From WHSW01 sp963749365 (GTDB lineage Bacteria > Actinomycetota > Thermoleophilia > Solirubrobacterales > 70-9), in assembly GCA_963749365.1 (NCBI GenBank), contig CAVVME010000001.1, forward strand, positions 62,001 to 126,000: a stretch of DNA of 64,000 bases, in the 5' to 3' direction. Position 1 is the first letter of the stretch. Every line of letters begins with the position of its first letter. The notes beneath the pieces were generated by a model. It was not told the DNA's origin and searched no databases. It saw nothing but the letters and a program-made list of their open reading frames with translations. The position numbers and the translations under genes are program-made. This document shows, piece by piece, positions 29,746 through 38,273 of this stretch.

Positions 29746-30621
29746 GTGTACCCGCGCCCGTTCGAGTACGCGCGCGTGGAGACCGTCGAGGAGGCGATCG
29801 ACGCGCTCGCCGGCGCCGATGGCGAGGCGCGACCGATCGCCGGCGGACAGAGCCTGGTCCCGATGATGAGCCTCGGCCTCGCCGCGCCCGACCTGCTGGT
29901 CGACATCGGGCGGCTGCCGCTGGCGGGCTTCGAGCGCACCAACGGCACCGTCGGGCTCGGGGCGCTCACCCGTCATCGCGAGCTCGAGCGCAGCGCGGAG
30001 CTCGGTGCGCAGCTGCCGCTGGCGGCGGAGGCGGCGCGCCAGATCGGCAACCCGCGGGTGCGCAACCGGGGCACGTTCGGCGGCAGCCTCAGCCACGCCG
30101 ACCCCGCGGCCGAGCTCGGCGCGGTCGCGCTCACCTACGGCGGCGAGGTCGTGATCGCCGGGAGCGAGGGCGAGCGCCGGGTCGCGATCGACGACTTCTT
30201 CGCCGGCTTCTTCGCCACCGCGGTCGGGTCCGGGGAGCTGCTCACCCGGGTCGAGCTCGAGCTGCCGCCGCCGGGCAGCGGCCACGGCTTCGCCGAGATC
30301 GCCAACCGCGCCGACGACTTCGCCACCGCGGCGGCGACGGCGCTGGTGACGATCGACGACGCCGGCGCCTGCGCGGAGGCGAGGCTGGCGCTGGCCGGGG
30401 TCGGCGACCGGCCGCTGCGCTGCGAGCCCGCGGAGGAGATCTGTCGCGGCGAGGCGCTCAGCGAGGCCTTCCTCGACCAGGTCGCCGACAAGGTCGCCGA
30501 GACGGTCGAGCCCGAGACCGACGCCTTCACCTCGGCCGGGTATCGCGCCCGGGCGGCGGGGATCTGCGCCTCGCGGGCCCTCGGCCACGCCTGGCGCCGG
30601 GCCCGGGGGGACGGGCGATGA
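29746..30621 (+). CDS. Molybdenum hydroxylase, FAD-binding (CoxM-type) subunit
   Basis: A 291-residue medium subunit of the xanthine dehydrogenase family. The FAD motif AGGQSLVPMMSL near residue 33 and the second loop TFGGSLSHADPAAE near 110 are intact. The C-terminal domain includes EIANRADDFATAAA near 185. It would carry electrons from the Fe-S subunit to an acceptor. The start is GTG 29746. The stop overlaps the next gene's ATG by four bases. Named after Cox subunits by fold only. Confidence 0.9.
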   Translation: MYPRPFEYARVETVEEAIDALAGADGEARPIAGGQSLVPMMSLGLAAPDLLVDIGRLPLAGFERTNGTVGLGALTRHRELERSAELGAQLPLAAEAARQIGNPRVRNRGTFGGSLSHADPAAELGAVALTYGGEVVIAGSEGERRVAIDDFFAGFFATAVGSGELLTRVELELPPPGSGHGFAEIANRADDFATAAATALVTIDDAGACAEARLALAGVGDRPLRCEPAEEICRGEALSEAFLDQVADKVAETVEPETDAFTSAGYRARAAGICASRALGHAWRRARGDGR

Positions 30622-31103
30622 TCGTCGGCTTCACCCTCAACGGCAGCCCGCAGCGATGCGACGTCCCGGCGCACTGGACCCTGCTGCGGATGCTGCGCGA
30701 CGCGGCCGGGCGCACCGACGCCAAGCACGGCTGCGGCGAGGGCGTCTGCGGGGCCTGCGCGGTGCTGCTCGACGGGGTCGCGGTCAACTCCTGCTCGGTG
30801 CTCGCCCCCCAGGTCGAGGGCGCCGAGGTCGAGACCGTCGCCGGGCTCGCCGAGGACGGGGACCTTCATCCGCTGCAGGCCGAGATGGTCGCCAGGGGCG
30901 GTGTCCAGTGCGGCTTCTGCACCCCGGGGATCGTCCTCAGCGCGATCGAGGCGGTCAGGATCGGCGCCGCGGGCTCGGAGGCCGAGATCCGCCACAGCCT
31001 CGCCGGCAACCTCTGCCGCTGCACCGGCTACGGCAAGATCGTCAGCGCGGTCGGCGCCTACCGCGACGGCGCCGCGGCCGCCGGCGGGGAGAACGGGCAA
31101 TGA
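30618..31103 (+). CDS. Molybdenum hydroxylase, [2Fe-2S] (CoxS-type) subunit
   Basis: A 161-residue small subunit with two iron-sulfur clusters. The plant-type cluster site is CGEGVCGACAVLLDG near residue 38-50, with a further Cys in NSCSVLA near 61. The second cluster site has CGFCTPGIV near 98 and CRCTGYG near 134. ATGA overlaps join it to both neighbours, as is usual for these three-subunit operons. Confidence 0.93.
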   Translation: MIVGFTLNGSPQRCDVPAHWTLLRMLRDAAGRTDAKHGCGEGVCGACAVLLDGVAVNSCSVLAPQVEGAEVETVAGLAEDGDLHPLQAEMVARGGVQCGFCTPGIVLSAIEAVRIGAAGSEAEIRHSLAGNLCRCTGYGKIVSAVGAYRDGAAAAGGENGQ

Positions 31104-33418
31104 GCGTCGAGGTCCGACCGGGGCGGCGGGTGGTCGGCGCCGACCTCACCCGCCACGACGCGATCGAGAAGGTCCAGGGCCGGACCGCCTACGCCGCCGA
31201 CTTCGCGCTGCCGCGGATGCTGCACGCGATGCTGAAGCGCTCCGACTACGCGCACGCGAGGCTGACCCGGGTCGACACCGAGGCCGCCGCCGCGCTCGAC
31301 GGGGTGGTCGCCGTCTACACGGCGGCCAACGTGCCCCAGAACACGGTCTGGGTCGACGTCCCCGGACAGACGCTCGAGGTCGGGGCGCTGAAGGCGCGCT
31401 CGAACGTGCTCGCCGACGAGGTGGTCCGCTACCACGGCGAGCCGATCGCGCTGGTCGCGGCCGAGACCGAGGACGCCGCCCTGGCGGCGCTCGACGCGAT
31501 CGTCGTCGACTACGAGCCGCTGCCGGTGCTCGACGACCCCGAGCGCGCCCTCGAGCCCGACGCCCCGCTCCTGCACGAGGGCGGCAACCTGCTCGCCAGC
31601 TGGGAGCTCGAGGAGGGCGACGTCGACTCCGGCCTCGATCGCGCCGCGGCGGTAGTCGAGAACGAGTACCGGACCCAGTTCATCGACCATGCCTACCTCG
31701 AGCCCGAGGCCGGGGTCGCCTGGCGCGACACCGACGGTGTGATCACGATCCGCGCCGCGACCCAGGTGGTCGAGCACTTCCGCGACGTCGCCCGGATCCT
31801 CGAGCTGCCCGACAACCGGGTCCGCCTGATCACCCCCTACGTCGGCGGTGGCTTCGGCGGCAAGGAGGACATGACCGTCGAGCCCTACCTGGGGATCGTC
31901 GTCGCGCTCACCGGGCGGCCTGTGCGGATGCTCTGGAGCCGCCAGGAATCGCTGCTCGCGCGCCAGAACCGCCACGCCGTGCGGATGCGCTACCGCACCG
32001 GCGCCGACCCGAGCGGCGAGCTGGTGGCGATGGACGTCGACATCCTCTCCGACGGCGGTGCCTACGCGCTGCTCAGCGCCCTGGTGCTGCTGTACTCGAC
32101 CACCTGCGCCGGCGGCCCCTACCGGTGCCCGAACGTCCGCATCCGGGCCCGCACCGTGTACACGAATCACACCCCGTGCAGCGCCATGCGCGGGTTCGGC
32201 GGGATGCAGGTCGCGCTCGGCTACGAGGGCCAGATGGACGCGCTCGCGCGCGAGCTCGGCCTCGATCCGCTCGAGCTGCGACGGCGCAACTTCGTCGAGC
32301 GCGGCGACACGCTGCCGATCGGCCAGCCGCTGGAGACGAGCGTCGAGCTGCCGGCGCTGATCGACGCGGTCGAAGAGCGGCTCTCCGATCCGCCCCCGCC
32401 GAGCGCCCCCGGGCGCGCGGTCGGGCGCGGCTTCGCCTGCAACCTGCAGCCCTACGGGCGCTGCATCTGGCTCAACGACTGGGCGAGCGCCTGGATCGGG
32501 TTCGAGCTCGACGGCTCGCTGGTGATCAGGATCGCGGTCCCCGACATCGGCGGCGGACAGGCGTCCTCGCTGGTCCAGATCGCCTCCGAGGTGCTCGGCG
32601 TGGCGCCCGAGCGGATCACGATCCACATCGGCGACTCGGCGCTCAACCCGCTGACCGGGACGACGACGGCGACCCGGCAGCTCTACATGTCGGGCAACGC
32701 GGTGCTCAAGGCGGCGACCGAGCTGCGCGACGCGCTCGCCGGGGTCGCCGCCGGGCTGCTCGAGATCGAGCCGGAACGGGTCGAGTTCGGCCCCGAGGGC
32801 GTTCGCGAGCGCGACGGCGAGCGGGCGATCGAGTTCGGGGCGCTGCTCGCCGCCTGCGCTTCGGTGGACGTGCCCTGGCACGTGCTCGCCACCCACCAGG
32901 CGCCGAAGGGGGTTCCCTGGCAGGCGGACGAGAACTGGCGCGGCCGGGTCTTCCCCGACTTCACCTACGGCTGTCACGCGGTCGAGGTCGAGGTCGACCT
33001 CGACAGCGGCCAGGTGCGGGTGCTGCGCTACCTGGCGGCTCACGACGTCGGCCAGGCGATCAACCCGCAGTCGGTCGAGGGCCAGATCGAGGGAGCGGTG
33101 GCGATGGGACTCGGCTACGCGCTCTCGGAGCGGATCGTCTTCGAGGACGGTCAGAACCTGACCGGCTCCTTCGCCCAGTACCTGATTCCGACCGCGGTCG
33201 AGCTGCCGACGATCGAACCGCTGGTCGTCGAGGGCGGCGAGGGAATGGGGCCGTTCAACGCCCGCGGGATCGGCGAGCCGCCGATCGGCCCCCCGGCTCC
33301 GGCGGTGGCGGCGGCGATCGAGGCCGCGACCGGGATCAGGCTTACCGAGCTGCCGTTCACCCCCGAGCGGGTGAGCACCGCCGTGCGCGAACGAGGGGAA
33401 CGCGATGCCCAGGGTTGA
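31100..33418 (+). CDS. Molybdenum hydroxylase, large molybdopterin-binding subunit (xanthine dehydrogenase type)
   Basis: A 772-residue large subunit. The N-terminal ald_Xan_dh domain has VQGRTAYAADF near residue 20. The molybdenum-site loops are VGGGFGGKEDM near 250, PCSAMRGFGGMQ near 358 and GIGEPPIGPPAPA near 720, the last with the catalytic Glu. The loop is RGFG-like, as in purine and aldehyde hydroxylases, not the Cys-Ser-Phe-Arg of true CO dehydrogenase. It would hydroxylate a heterocycle or aldehyde. Genes around it point to an N-containing substrate. Confidence 0.9.
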   Translation: MSVEVRPGRRVVGADLTRHDAIEKVQGRTAYAADFALPRMLHAMLKRSDYAHARLTRVDTEAAAALDGVVAVYTAANVPQNTVWVDVPGQTLEVGALKARSNVLADEVVRYHGEPIALVAAETEDAALAALDAIVVDYEPLPVLDDPERALEPDAPLLHEGGNLLASWELEEGDVDSGLDRAAAVVENEYRTQFIDHAYLEPEAGVAWRDTDGVITIRAATQVVEHFRDVARILELPDNRVRLITPYVGGGFGGKEDMTVEPYLGIVVALTGRPVRMLWSRQESLLARQNRHAVRMRYRTGADPSGELVAMDVDILSDGGAYALLSALVLLYSTTCAGGPYRCPNVRIRARTVYTNHTPCSAMRGFGGMQVALGYEGQMDALARELGLDPLELRRRNFVERGDTLPIGQPLETSVELPALIDAVEERLSDPPPPSAPGRAVGRGFACNLQPYGRCIWLNDWASAWIGFELDGSLVIRIAVPDIGGGQASSLVQIASEVLGVAPERITIHIGDSALNPLTGTTTATRQLYMSGNAVLKAATELRDALAGVAAGLLEIEPERVEFGPEGVRERDGERAIEFGALLAACASVDVPWHVLATHQAPKGVPWQADENWRGRVFPDFTYGCHAVEVEVDLDSGQVRVLRYLAAHDVGQAINPQSVEGQIEGAVAMGLGYALSERIVFEDGQNLTGSFAQYLIPTAVELPTIEPLVVEGGEGMGPFNARGIGEPPIGPPAPAVAAAIEAATGIRLTELPFTPERVSTAVRERGERDAQG

Positions 33419-34052
33419 GGGCAGCGAGCAGCTGGCGCTCTCGCAGGCGCGGGTCTGGGGTCTGCTCAACGACCCGGAGACGCTGGCGGCCTCGATTCCC
33501 GGCTGTCGCGGGTTCGAGCGCGACGGCGACGCCGAGCACCGCTACCGGACCGCGATCACGGTCGCGGCGGGCGCCGTGACCGGCGTCTATGAGGGCACGG
33601 TCGAGTACCTCGACGTCACCGAGCCCGAGCGCTGCACGATCGTCGTCGCCGGCAAGGGCGACAAGGGGGCGATCGATGGCCGTGGCCTGATCACGCTGGC
33701 GGCGAGCGGCGAGCAGACCGAGGTCGGCTACCAGGGTGACTTCAAGCTCACCGGGCCGGTCGCCGGGGTCGGGCAACGACTGGCGCCCGGGATCAGCCGC
33801 AAGCTGATCGTCGAGACGCTGCGAAACCTCGAGCGCCACGGCGACGCGCCCGAGGCGCCCCCGACGCCGGCGCCGCAACCGGCGCCGGTCGAGGGCGCCG
33901 CCGAGCCGCTGCCGCATCCCCCCGCGCCGACCGCGGCCGCACCGCCGAGCGAGCAGGCGTTCAGGCCGTTCTCGGTCTCGCCGCTCGGCGCCTTCGTCGC
34001 CGGCTGCGTGCTCGGGCTCGTGCTCGGGGTGCTGATCGGGGCGCTGCTGTGA
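33405..34052 (+). CDS. CoxG-like SRPBCC protein with C-terminal membrane anchor
   Basis: A 215-residue protein overlapping the large subunit by 14 bases. Residues 1-140 are a CoxG (SRPBCC-fold) domain: LLNDPETLAASIPGC near 20, GVYEGTVEYLDV near 60 and FKLTGPVAGVGQRLA near 112. A Pro/Ala-rich linker leads to one C-terminal span (GCVLGLVLGVLIGALL). In CO dehydrogenase CoxG tethers the enzyme to the membrane, and the same job is likely here. GTGAATTCAC, a palindrome, overlaps its stop. Confidence 0.88.
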   Translation: MPRVEGSEQLALSQARVWGLLNDPETLAASIPGCRGFERDGDAEHRYRTAITVAAGAVTGVYEGTVEYLDVTEPERCTIVVAGKGDKGAIDGRGLITLAASGEQTEVGYQGDFKLTGPVAGVGQRLAPGISRKLIVETLRNLERHGDAPEAPPTPAPQPAPVEGAAEPLPHPPAPTAAAPPSEQAFRPFSVSPLGAFVAGCVLGLVLGVLIGALL

Positions 34053-34058
34053 ATTCAC
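34049..34058. promoter_or_regulatory. Palindrome GTGAATTCAC before the aminotransferase gene
   Basis: A perfect 10-base palindrome built from the same GTGAA/TTCAC half-sites as the element at 28870-28898, at the only sizeable gap (97 bases) in this part of the cluster. It could mark a second promoter under the same regulator. TTACAGT at 34099-34105 is a possible -10. Confidence 0.4.
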
Positions 34059-34149
34059 GGGGCGAGATGAGTAGCTGTCGAAAGCTGAGAGCAAGCGGGT
34101 TACAGTGGCCGTTCGGGCGTTGTCCGAGGTCGCGGAAGAGGAGGATCGA

Positions 34150-35523
34150 ATGGGCGTGACGGCGACGCGAGGCGAGCGGACGGCGCAGGAGCTGGCGCAG
34201 GCCGACCGGCAGCGGATCATCCATCCGTACCTGCCGAGCTCGACCGAGCAGCGGGTGGTGATGGTCGAGGGCGATGGATGCCGGCTTCGCGACGCCGACG
34301 GGCGCGAGTACCTCGACGCCACCGGCGGCCTCTGGCTCGCCCAGGTCGGGCACGGTCGGCGCGAGATCGCCGAGGCCGCGGCCGAGCAGATGCAGCGGCT
34401 CGAGTACTTCACCAGCTTCTGGGAGTTCTCCAACGACCGCGCGATCGAACTCGCCGAGCGCCTGACCTCGATCTCGCCCCCGAAGCAGACCCACGTCTAC
34501 TTCACCAGCGGCGGCTCGGAGGGCAACGAGGCGGCGCTGAAGATGTCGCGCTACGCGCACTGGCGCCGCGGCGAGCGCGACCGGACCTGGATCCTCGCCC
34601 GCCACCAGGCCTATCACGGCGTCGGCTACGGGTCCGGGACAGCGACCGGGTTCCCGGTCTACCACGAGGGCTTCGGGCCGATGCTCCCCCACGTCCACCA
34701 CCTGACCCAGCCGTGGCCGTACCGGGCCGAGCTCTTCGACGGCGAGGACGCGACCGACTTCTGCATCGCCGAGCTCGAGCGGACGATCGAGGAGCTCGGG
34801 GCGGACAAGGTCGCCGCCTTCATCGGCGAGCCGGTGATGGGCGTCGCCGGGATGCTGGTGCCGCCGGACGACTACTGGCCGCGCGTGCAGGAGCTCCTGC
34901 GCGAGCACGGGATCATTTTCATCTTCGACGAGGTGGTGAGCGCCTACGGCCGCGTCGGGCACTGGTTCGCCGCCGAGCATTTCGGGGTCGAGCCCGACAT
35001 CATCGTCACCGCCAAGGGGATCACCTCCGGCTACGCGCCGCTCGGCGCGGTGCTGGTCAGCGACGAGATCGCCGAGGCGGTGACCGAGGAGGGCTTCCCG
35101 ATGGGGTTCACCTACAACGGGCATCCGACCTCGTGCGCGGTGGCGCTCGCGAACCTGGAGCTGATCGAGTCCGAGGGGTTGCTCGAACGTGCCCAGGAGA
35201 CCGGCGCCTACATCCTCGAACGGCTGCAGGGGCTGCTCGACCTGCCGGTGGTGGGCGAGGTCCGCGGGGTCGGGATGATGCACGCGGTCGAGCTCGTTGG
35301 CGACCGCGAGAGCCGCAACCCGCTGGCGATGGACTCCGCCCCCCAGGACGTGATCATGCGCGAGACCGGGGTCATCGTTCGCGACTGCCAGCACAACCTG
35401 GTGATCTCGCCGCCGCTGATCATGTCCCGCGCCGAGGCCGACGAGGTCGTCGACGCAATGCGCTCGGTACTCGAGCGCACCGACCCGGACGGCCGGATCG
35501 GGGCGATAGGGGCGACACCGTGA
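34150..35523 (+). CDS. Class III PLP-dependent aminotransferase (omega-amino acid type)
   Basis: A 457-residue enzyme. The ATG at 34150 is chosen because GAGGAGG lies eight bases upstream. Motifs: GGLWLAQVGHG near residue 60, FTSGGSEGNEAALKM near 120, FDEVVSAYGRVG near 265 and the PLP lysine in VTAKGITSGYAPLGAV near 290. Its relatives are omega-aminotransferases such as taurine-, beta-alanine- or putrescine-pyruvate enzymes. It would remove a terminal amino group from the compound brought in by the adjacent transporter. Confidence 0.9.
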   Translation: MGVTATRGERTAQELAQADRQRIIHPYLPSSTEQRVVMVEGDGCRLRDADGREYLDATGGLWLAQVGHGRREIAEAAAEQMQRLEYFTSFWEFSNDRAIELAERLTSISPPKQTHVYFTSGGSEGNEAALKMSRYAHWRRGERDRTWILARHQAYHGVGYGSGTATGFPVYHEGFGPMLPHVHHLTQPWPYRAELFDGEDATDFCIAELERTIEELGADKVAAFIGEPVMGVAGMLVPPDDYWPRVQELLREHGIIFIFDEVVSAYGRVGHWFAAEHFGVEPDIIVTAKGITSGYAPLGAVLVSDEIAEAVTEEGFPMGFTYNGHPTSCAVALANLELIESEGLLERAQETGAYILERLQGLLDLPVVGEVRGVGMMHAVELVGDRESRNPLAMDSAPQDVIMRETGVIVRDCQHNLVISPPLIMSRAEADEVVDAMRSVLERTDPDGRIGAIGATP

Positions 35524-35569
35524 CGATCTGGATCAAGCTGTGAAACCGACCACGAGCAGAGGAGAGCTG

Positions 35570-36606
35570 ATGCACAAACGACCACGAAATTCTCGATCAC
35601 CAGGCTCGGAGCGTTGCTCGGGCTGCTGGTGGCGCTCGCCTTCCTCGTCGCGGCCTGTGGCGACGATGACGACGAGTCCGACGATGCGGCCGGCGGCGGC
35701 GAGGTGACCGAGGTGTCGATCGGCACCCAGCCCTGGATCGGCTACGGGCCGTTCTGGATCGCGGATGACCAGGGCTTTGACACCGACCACGGGGTCGACA
35801 TCAAGCTGGTCAACTTCTCCACCGACCAGGACCTCGAGTCCGGCTTTGCGAGCGGCAAGTTCCAGGCGGCCAACAACGCCAACAACACCCTGATCCGGCT
35901 CGCCGACCTCGGCCTCGACTACAAGGTCGTGCTGATGGAGGACGTCTCGCTGGAGGCGGACGCGGTCGTCTCCTGCAACCCGGACATCAAGTCGATCGAG
36001 GACGTCGAGGGCGCCAAGGTCGCGTTCGAGGAGTTCTCGGTCTCCGACGTGCTGTTCAACTACGCGCTCAGCGAGGCCGGACTCGACATCGACTCGATCG
36101 ACTACGTCCCGCTCCCCGCGGCCGATGCGGGCACGGCGGCGGTCGCCGGCCGGGTCGACGTCGCGGTCACCTACGAGCCCTACCTGCAGGCGGCGGTCGA
36201 GGAGGGTGACAACTGCAAGATCATCTACACCGCGGCCGAGAACGAGGGGTTGATCTCCGACGCGCTGGCGGTCAACAGCGAGTTCGCCGAGAGCGACCCG
36301 GATGCGGTCGTCGGCGTCCTCCAGGCGTGGGGCGACGCGGTCGACTACTACAACGAGAACCCCGAGGAGGCGCAGGCGATCATCGCCGAGAACGTCGGCG
36401 AGAAGCCCGAGGCTCTGGGACCGAGCTTCGAGGGGGTCGAGCTGTTCGACCTCCAGCAGTCCCAGGACTTCCTCGAGAACGACTACGAGGCGCTCTGGAA
36501 CGACATCCGCACGATCATGTTCGACCAGGGCCAGATCGAGACCGAGCCCGAGGTGAGCGACTACCTCGACACCTCGTTCGGCGAGCAGGCGCTCTCGGGC
36601 GAGTAG
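35570..36606 (+). CDS. ABC transporter substrate-binding lipoprotein (NMT1/TauA type), start region frameshifted
   Basis: About 345 residues. AGAGGAGAG and an ATG at 35570 fit a start, but one missing base within 35573-35585 shifts the frame; corrected, the signal reads TKFSITRLGALLGLLVALA followed by lipobox LVAAC. The mature domain is SsuA/NMT1-like, with GTQPWIGYGPFWIADDQG, AANNANNTLIRLADLG and VTYEPYLQAA. The clearest in-frame TTG (35614) lacks the basic N-terminus, so the frameshift is more likely. It would deliver a small organic ligand to the permease. Confidence 0.85.
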
Positions 36607-36612
36607 TCGCGG

Positions 36613-37470
36613 ATGACGACCGCTTCGGATCAGACGACGGCCGGGGCCCGTGGTGGGGCCCCGGCCGCGTCGCCGAAGCGAAAGCGCAAGCGCAAGCTGT
36701 TTCGGCTCTACAGCCCGATCGAGCCGCGGACGTACCTGGTCATCGCGATCATCTCCTTCGCCGTCCTGCTCGGCGGCTGGTGGCTGGCGGCCGAGCTCGA
36801 CCTGGCGAAGGACATCTTCCTCCCCTCCCCCGCCGACGTCTGGCGGACCGGGGTCGACGCGGTCAAGGACGGGACGCTCTGGGATGACGCGCGGACCAGC
36901 TTCGTGCGGATCACGATCGGGTTTGCGATCTCGACCGCGCTGGCGCTGCCGATCGGGATCCTGATCGGCACCTACCGCGCCGCCGAGGCGGCGATCGAGC
37001 CCTCGGTCGACTTCATCCGCTACATGCCGGCGGTCGCCTTCGTGCCGCTGACGATCGTCTGGGTCGGGGTCGACGAGTCGCAGAAGTGGCTGATCATCTT
37101 CATCGGCACCTTCTTCCAGCAGGTGCTGCTGGTGATGGACAACGTCAAGCGGGTGCCGCGCGAGTACGTCGACATCGGGCACACCCTGGGGATGAAGGAC
37201 CACGCCGTGCTCCGCCGGGTGGTCCTGCCGGCGGCGGCGCCGGCGATCTGGGACACGCTGCGGATCACCCTCGGCTGGGCCTGGACCTGGCTCGTGGTCG
37301 CCGAGCTGGTCGCCGCCTCCGAGGGCCTCGGGCATTCGATCGTCGTCGCCCAGCGCTTCTTCCAGACCGAGACGATCTTCCTCGGGATCATCGTCATCGG
37401 GCTGCTCGGGCTGATCATGGACCAGGCGATGAAGTACACCGGCAAGCGGCTCTTTCGGTGGGCGGAATGA
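36613..37470 (+). CDS. ABC transporter permease (SsuC/TauC type)
   Basis: A 285-residue membrane protein with six spans and a basic cytoplasmic start (KRKRKRKLF). The EAA coupling loop near residues 185-210 is RVPREYVDIGHTLGMKDHAV. It starts six bases after the binding protein and its stop overlaps the ATPase start (ATGA). The family moves sulfonates, nitrate, pyrimidine precursors or aromatic acids. The exact ligand is unknown. Confidence 0.92.
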   Translation: MTTASDQTTAGARGGAPAASPKRKRKRKLFRLYSPIEPRTYLVIAIISFAVLLGGWWLAAELDLAKDIFLPSPADVWRTGVDAVKDGTLWDDARTSFVRITIGFAISTALALPIGILIGTYRAAEAAIEPSVDFIRYMPAVAFVPLTIVWVGVDESQKWLIIFIGTFFQQVLLVMDNVKRVPREYVDIGHTLGMKDHAVLRRVVLPAAAPAIWDTLRITLGWAWTWLVVAELVAASEGLGHSIVVAQRFFQTETIFLGIIVIGLLGLIMDQAMKYTGKRLFRWAE

Positions 37471-38273
37471 GCGGGCCCAGCGGGGGGGCGAAGCTCACCG
37501 TGCGCGGCCTGCGCAAGGTGTTCGAGGAGGACCGCGGCTCCGGCGAGGTCGTGGCGCTCGACGGGCTCGACTTCGAGATCGCCGAGAAGCAGTTCGTGAC
37601 CGTGATCGGGACCAGCGGCTGCGGCAAGTCGACCATGCTCTCGATCGTCGCCGGGCTCGAGGAGGAGACCGAGGGCGAGGTGCTCGTCGACGGTCAGCAT
37701 GTCGTCGGCCCCGGCCGCGACCGCGGCGTCGTTTTTCAGAGCTACGCCCTGTTTCCGTGGCTGACCGCGCAGAAGAACGTCGAGTTCGCCCTCCACGGCT
37801 CGAGCAGCGAGCGCGCCGAGGTCGCCCGCGAGCACCTCGACCTGGTCGGCCTCGACCGCTTCGCGGACTCCTACCCGAGCCAGCTCTCGGGCGGGATGCG
37901 ACAGCGGGTGGCGATCGCCCGGGCGCTCTCCTACAAGCCCGAGGTGCTGTTGATGGACGAGCCGTTCGGCGCCCTCGACGCCCAGACCCGCCAGCTGATG
38001 CAGGAGCTCTTGACCAAGGTCTGGGAGGAGCACCGGCTGACGGTGATCTTCGTCACCCACGACATCGACGAGGCGGTCTTCCTCTCCGATCGCGTGCTGG
38101 TGATGACCGCGCGGCCCGGCCAGATCAAGGAGGACATGACGATCGAGATCCCGCGCCCGCGCACCTTCGAGGTCTTCTCGACTCAGGCGTTCTTCGACTA
38201 CAAGGCACGGCTGCTGACCTCGATCCGCGAGGAGAGCCTGCGCACCGCCGAGGCGATGGAGGCGCTCGCATGA
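37467..38273 (+). CDS. ABC transporter ATP-binding protein (SsuB/TauB type)
   Basis: A 268-residue ATPase. Walker A GTSGCGKST is near residue 48, the Q-loop in VVFQSYALFPW near 90, the signature LSGGMRQR near 143, Walker B VLLMDEPFGALD near 165 and the switch His in VTHDIDE near 198. ATGA overlaps join it to both neighbours. With the permease and binding protein it forms a complete importer for the cluster's substrate. Confidence 0.94.
   Translation: MSGPSGGAKLTVRGLRKVFEEDRGSGEVVALDGLDFEIAEKQFVTVIGTSGCGKSTMLSIVAGLEEETEGEVLVDGQHVVGPGRDRGVVFQSYALFPWLTAQKNVEFALHGSSSERAEVAREHLDLVGLDRFADSYPSQLSGGMRQRVAIARALSYKPEVLLMDEPFGALDAQTRQLMQELLTKVWEEHRLTVIFVTHDIDEAVFLSDRVLVMTARPGQIKEDMTIEIPRPRTFEVFSTQAFFDYKARLLTSIREESLRTAEAMEALA

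Noticed and set aside
29746..33418. Reading the coxMSL-like genes as carbon monoxide dehydrogenase
   Set aside because: The large subunit lacks the form I active-site loop; RGFG points to an organic-substrate hydroxylase.
31058..33469. 803-codon frame opposite the molybdenum hydroxylase large subunit
   Set aside because: Shadow of a gene with all molybdenum-site motifs in the forward frame.
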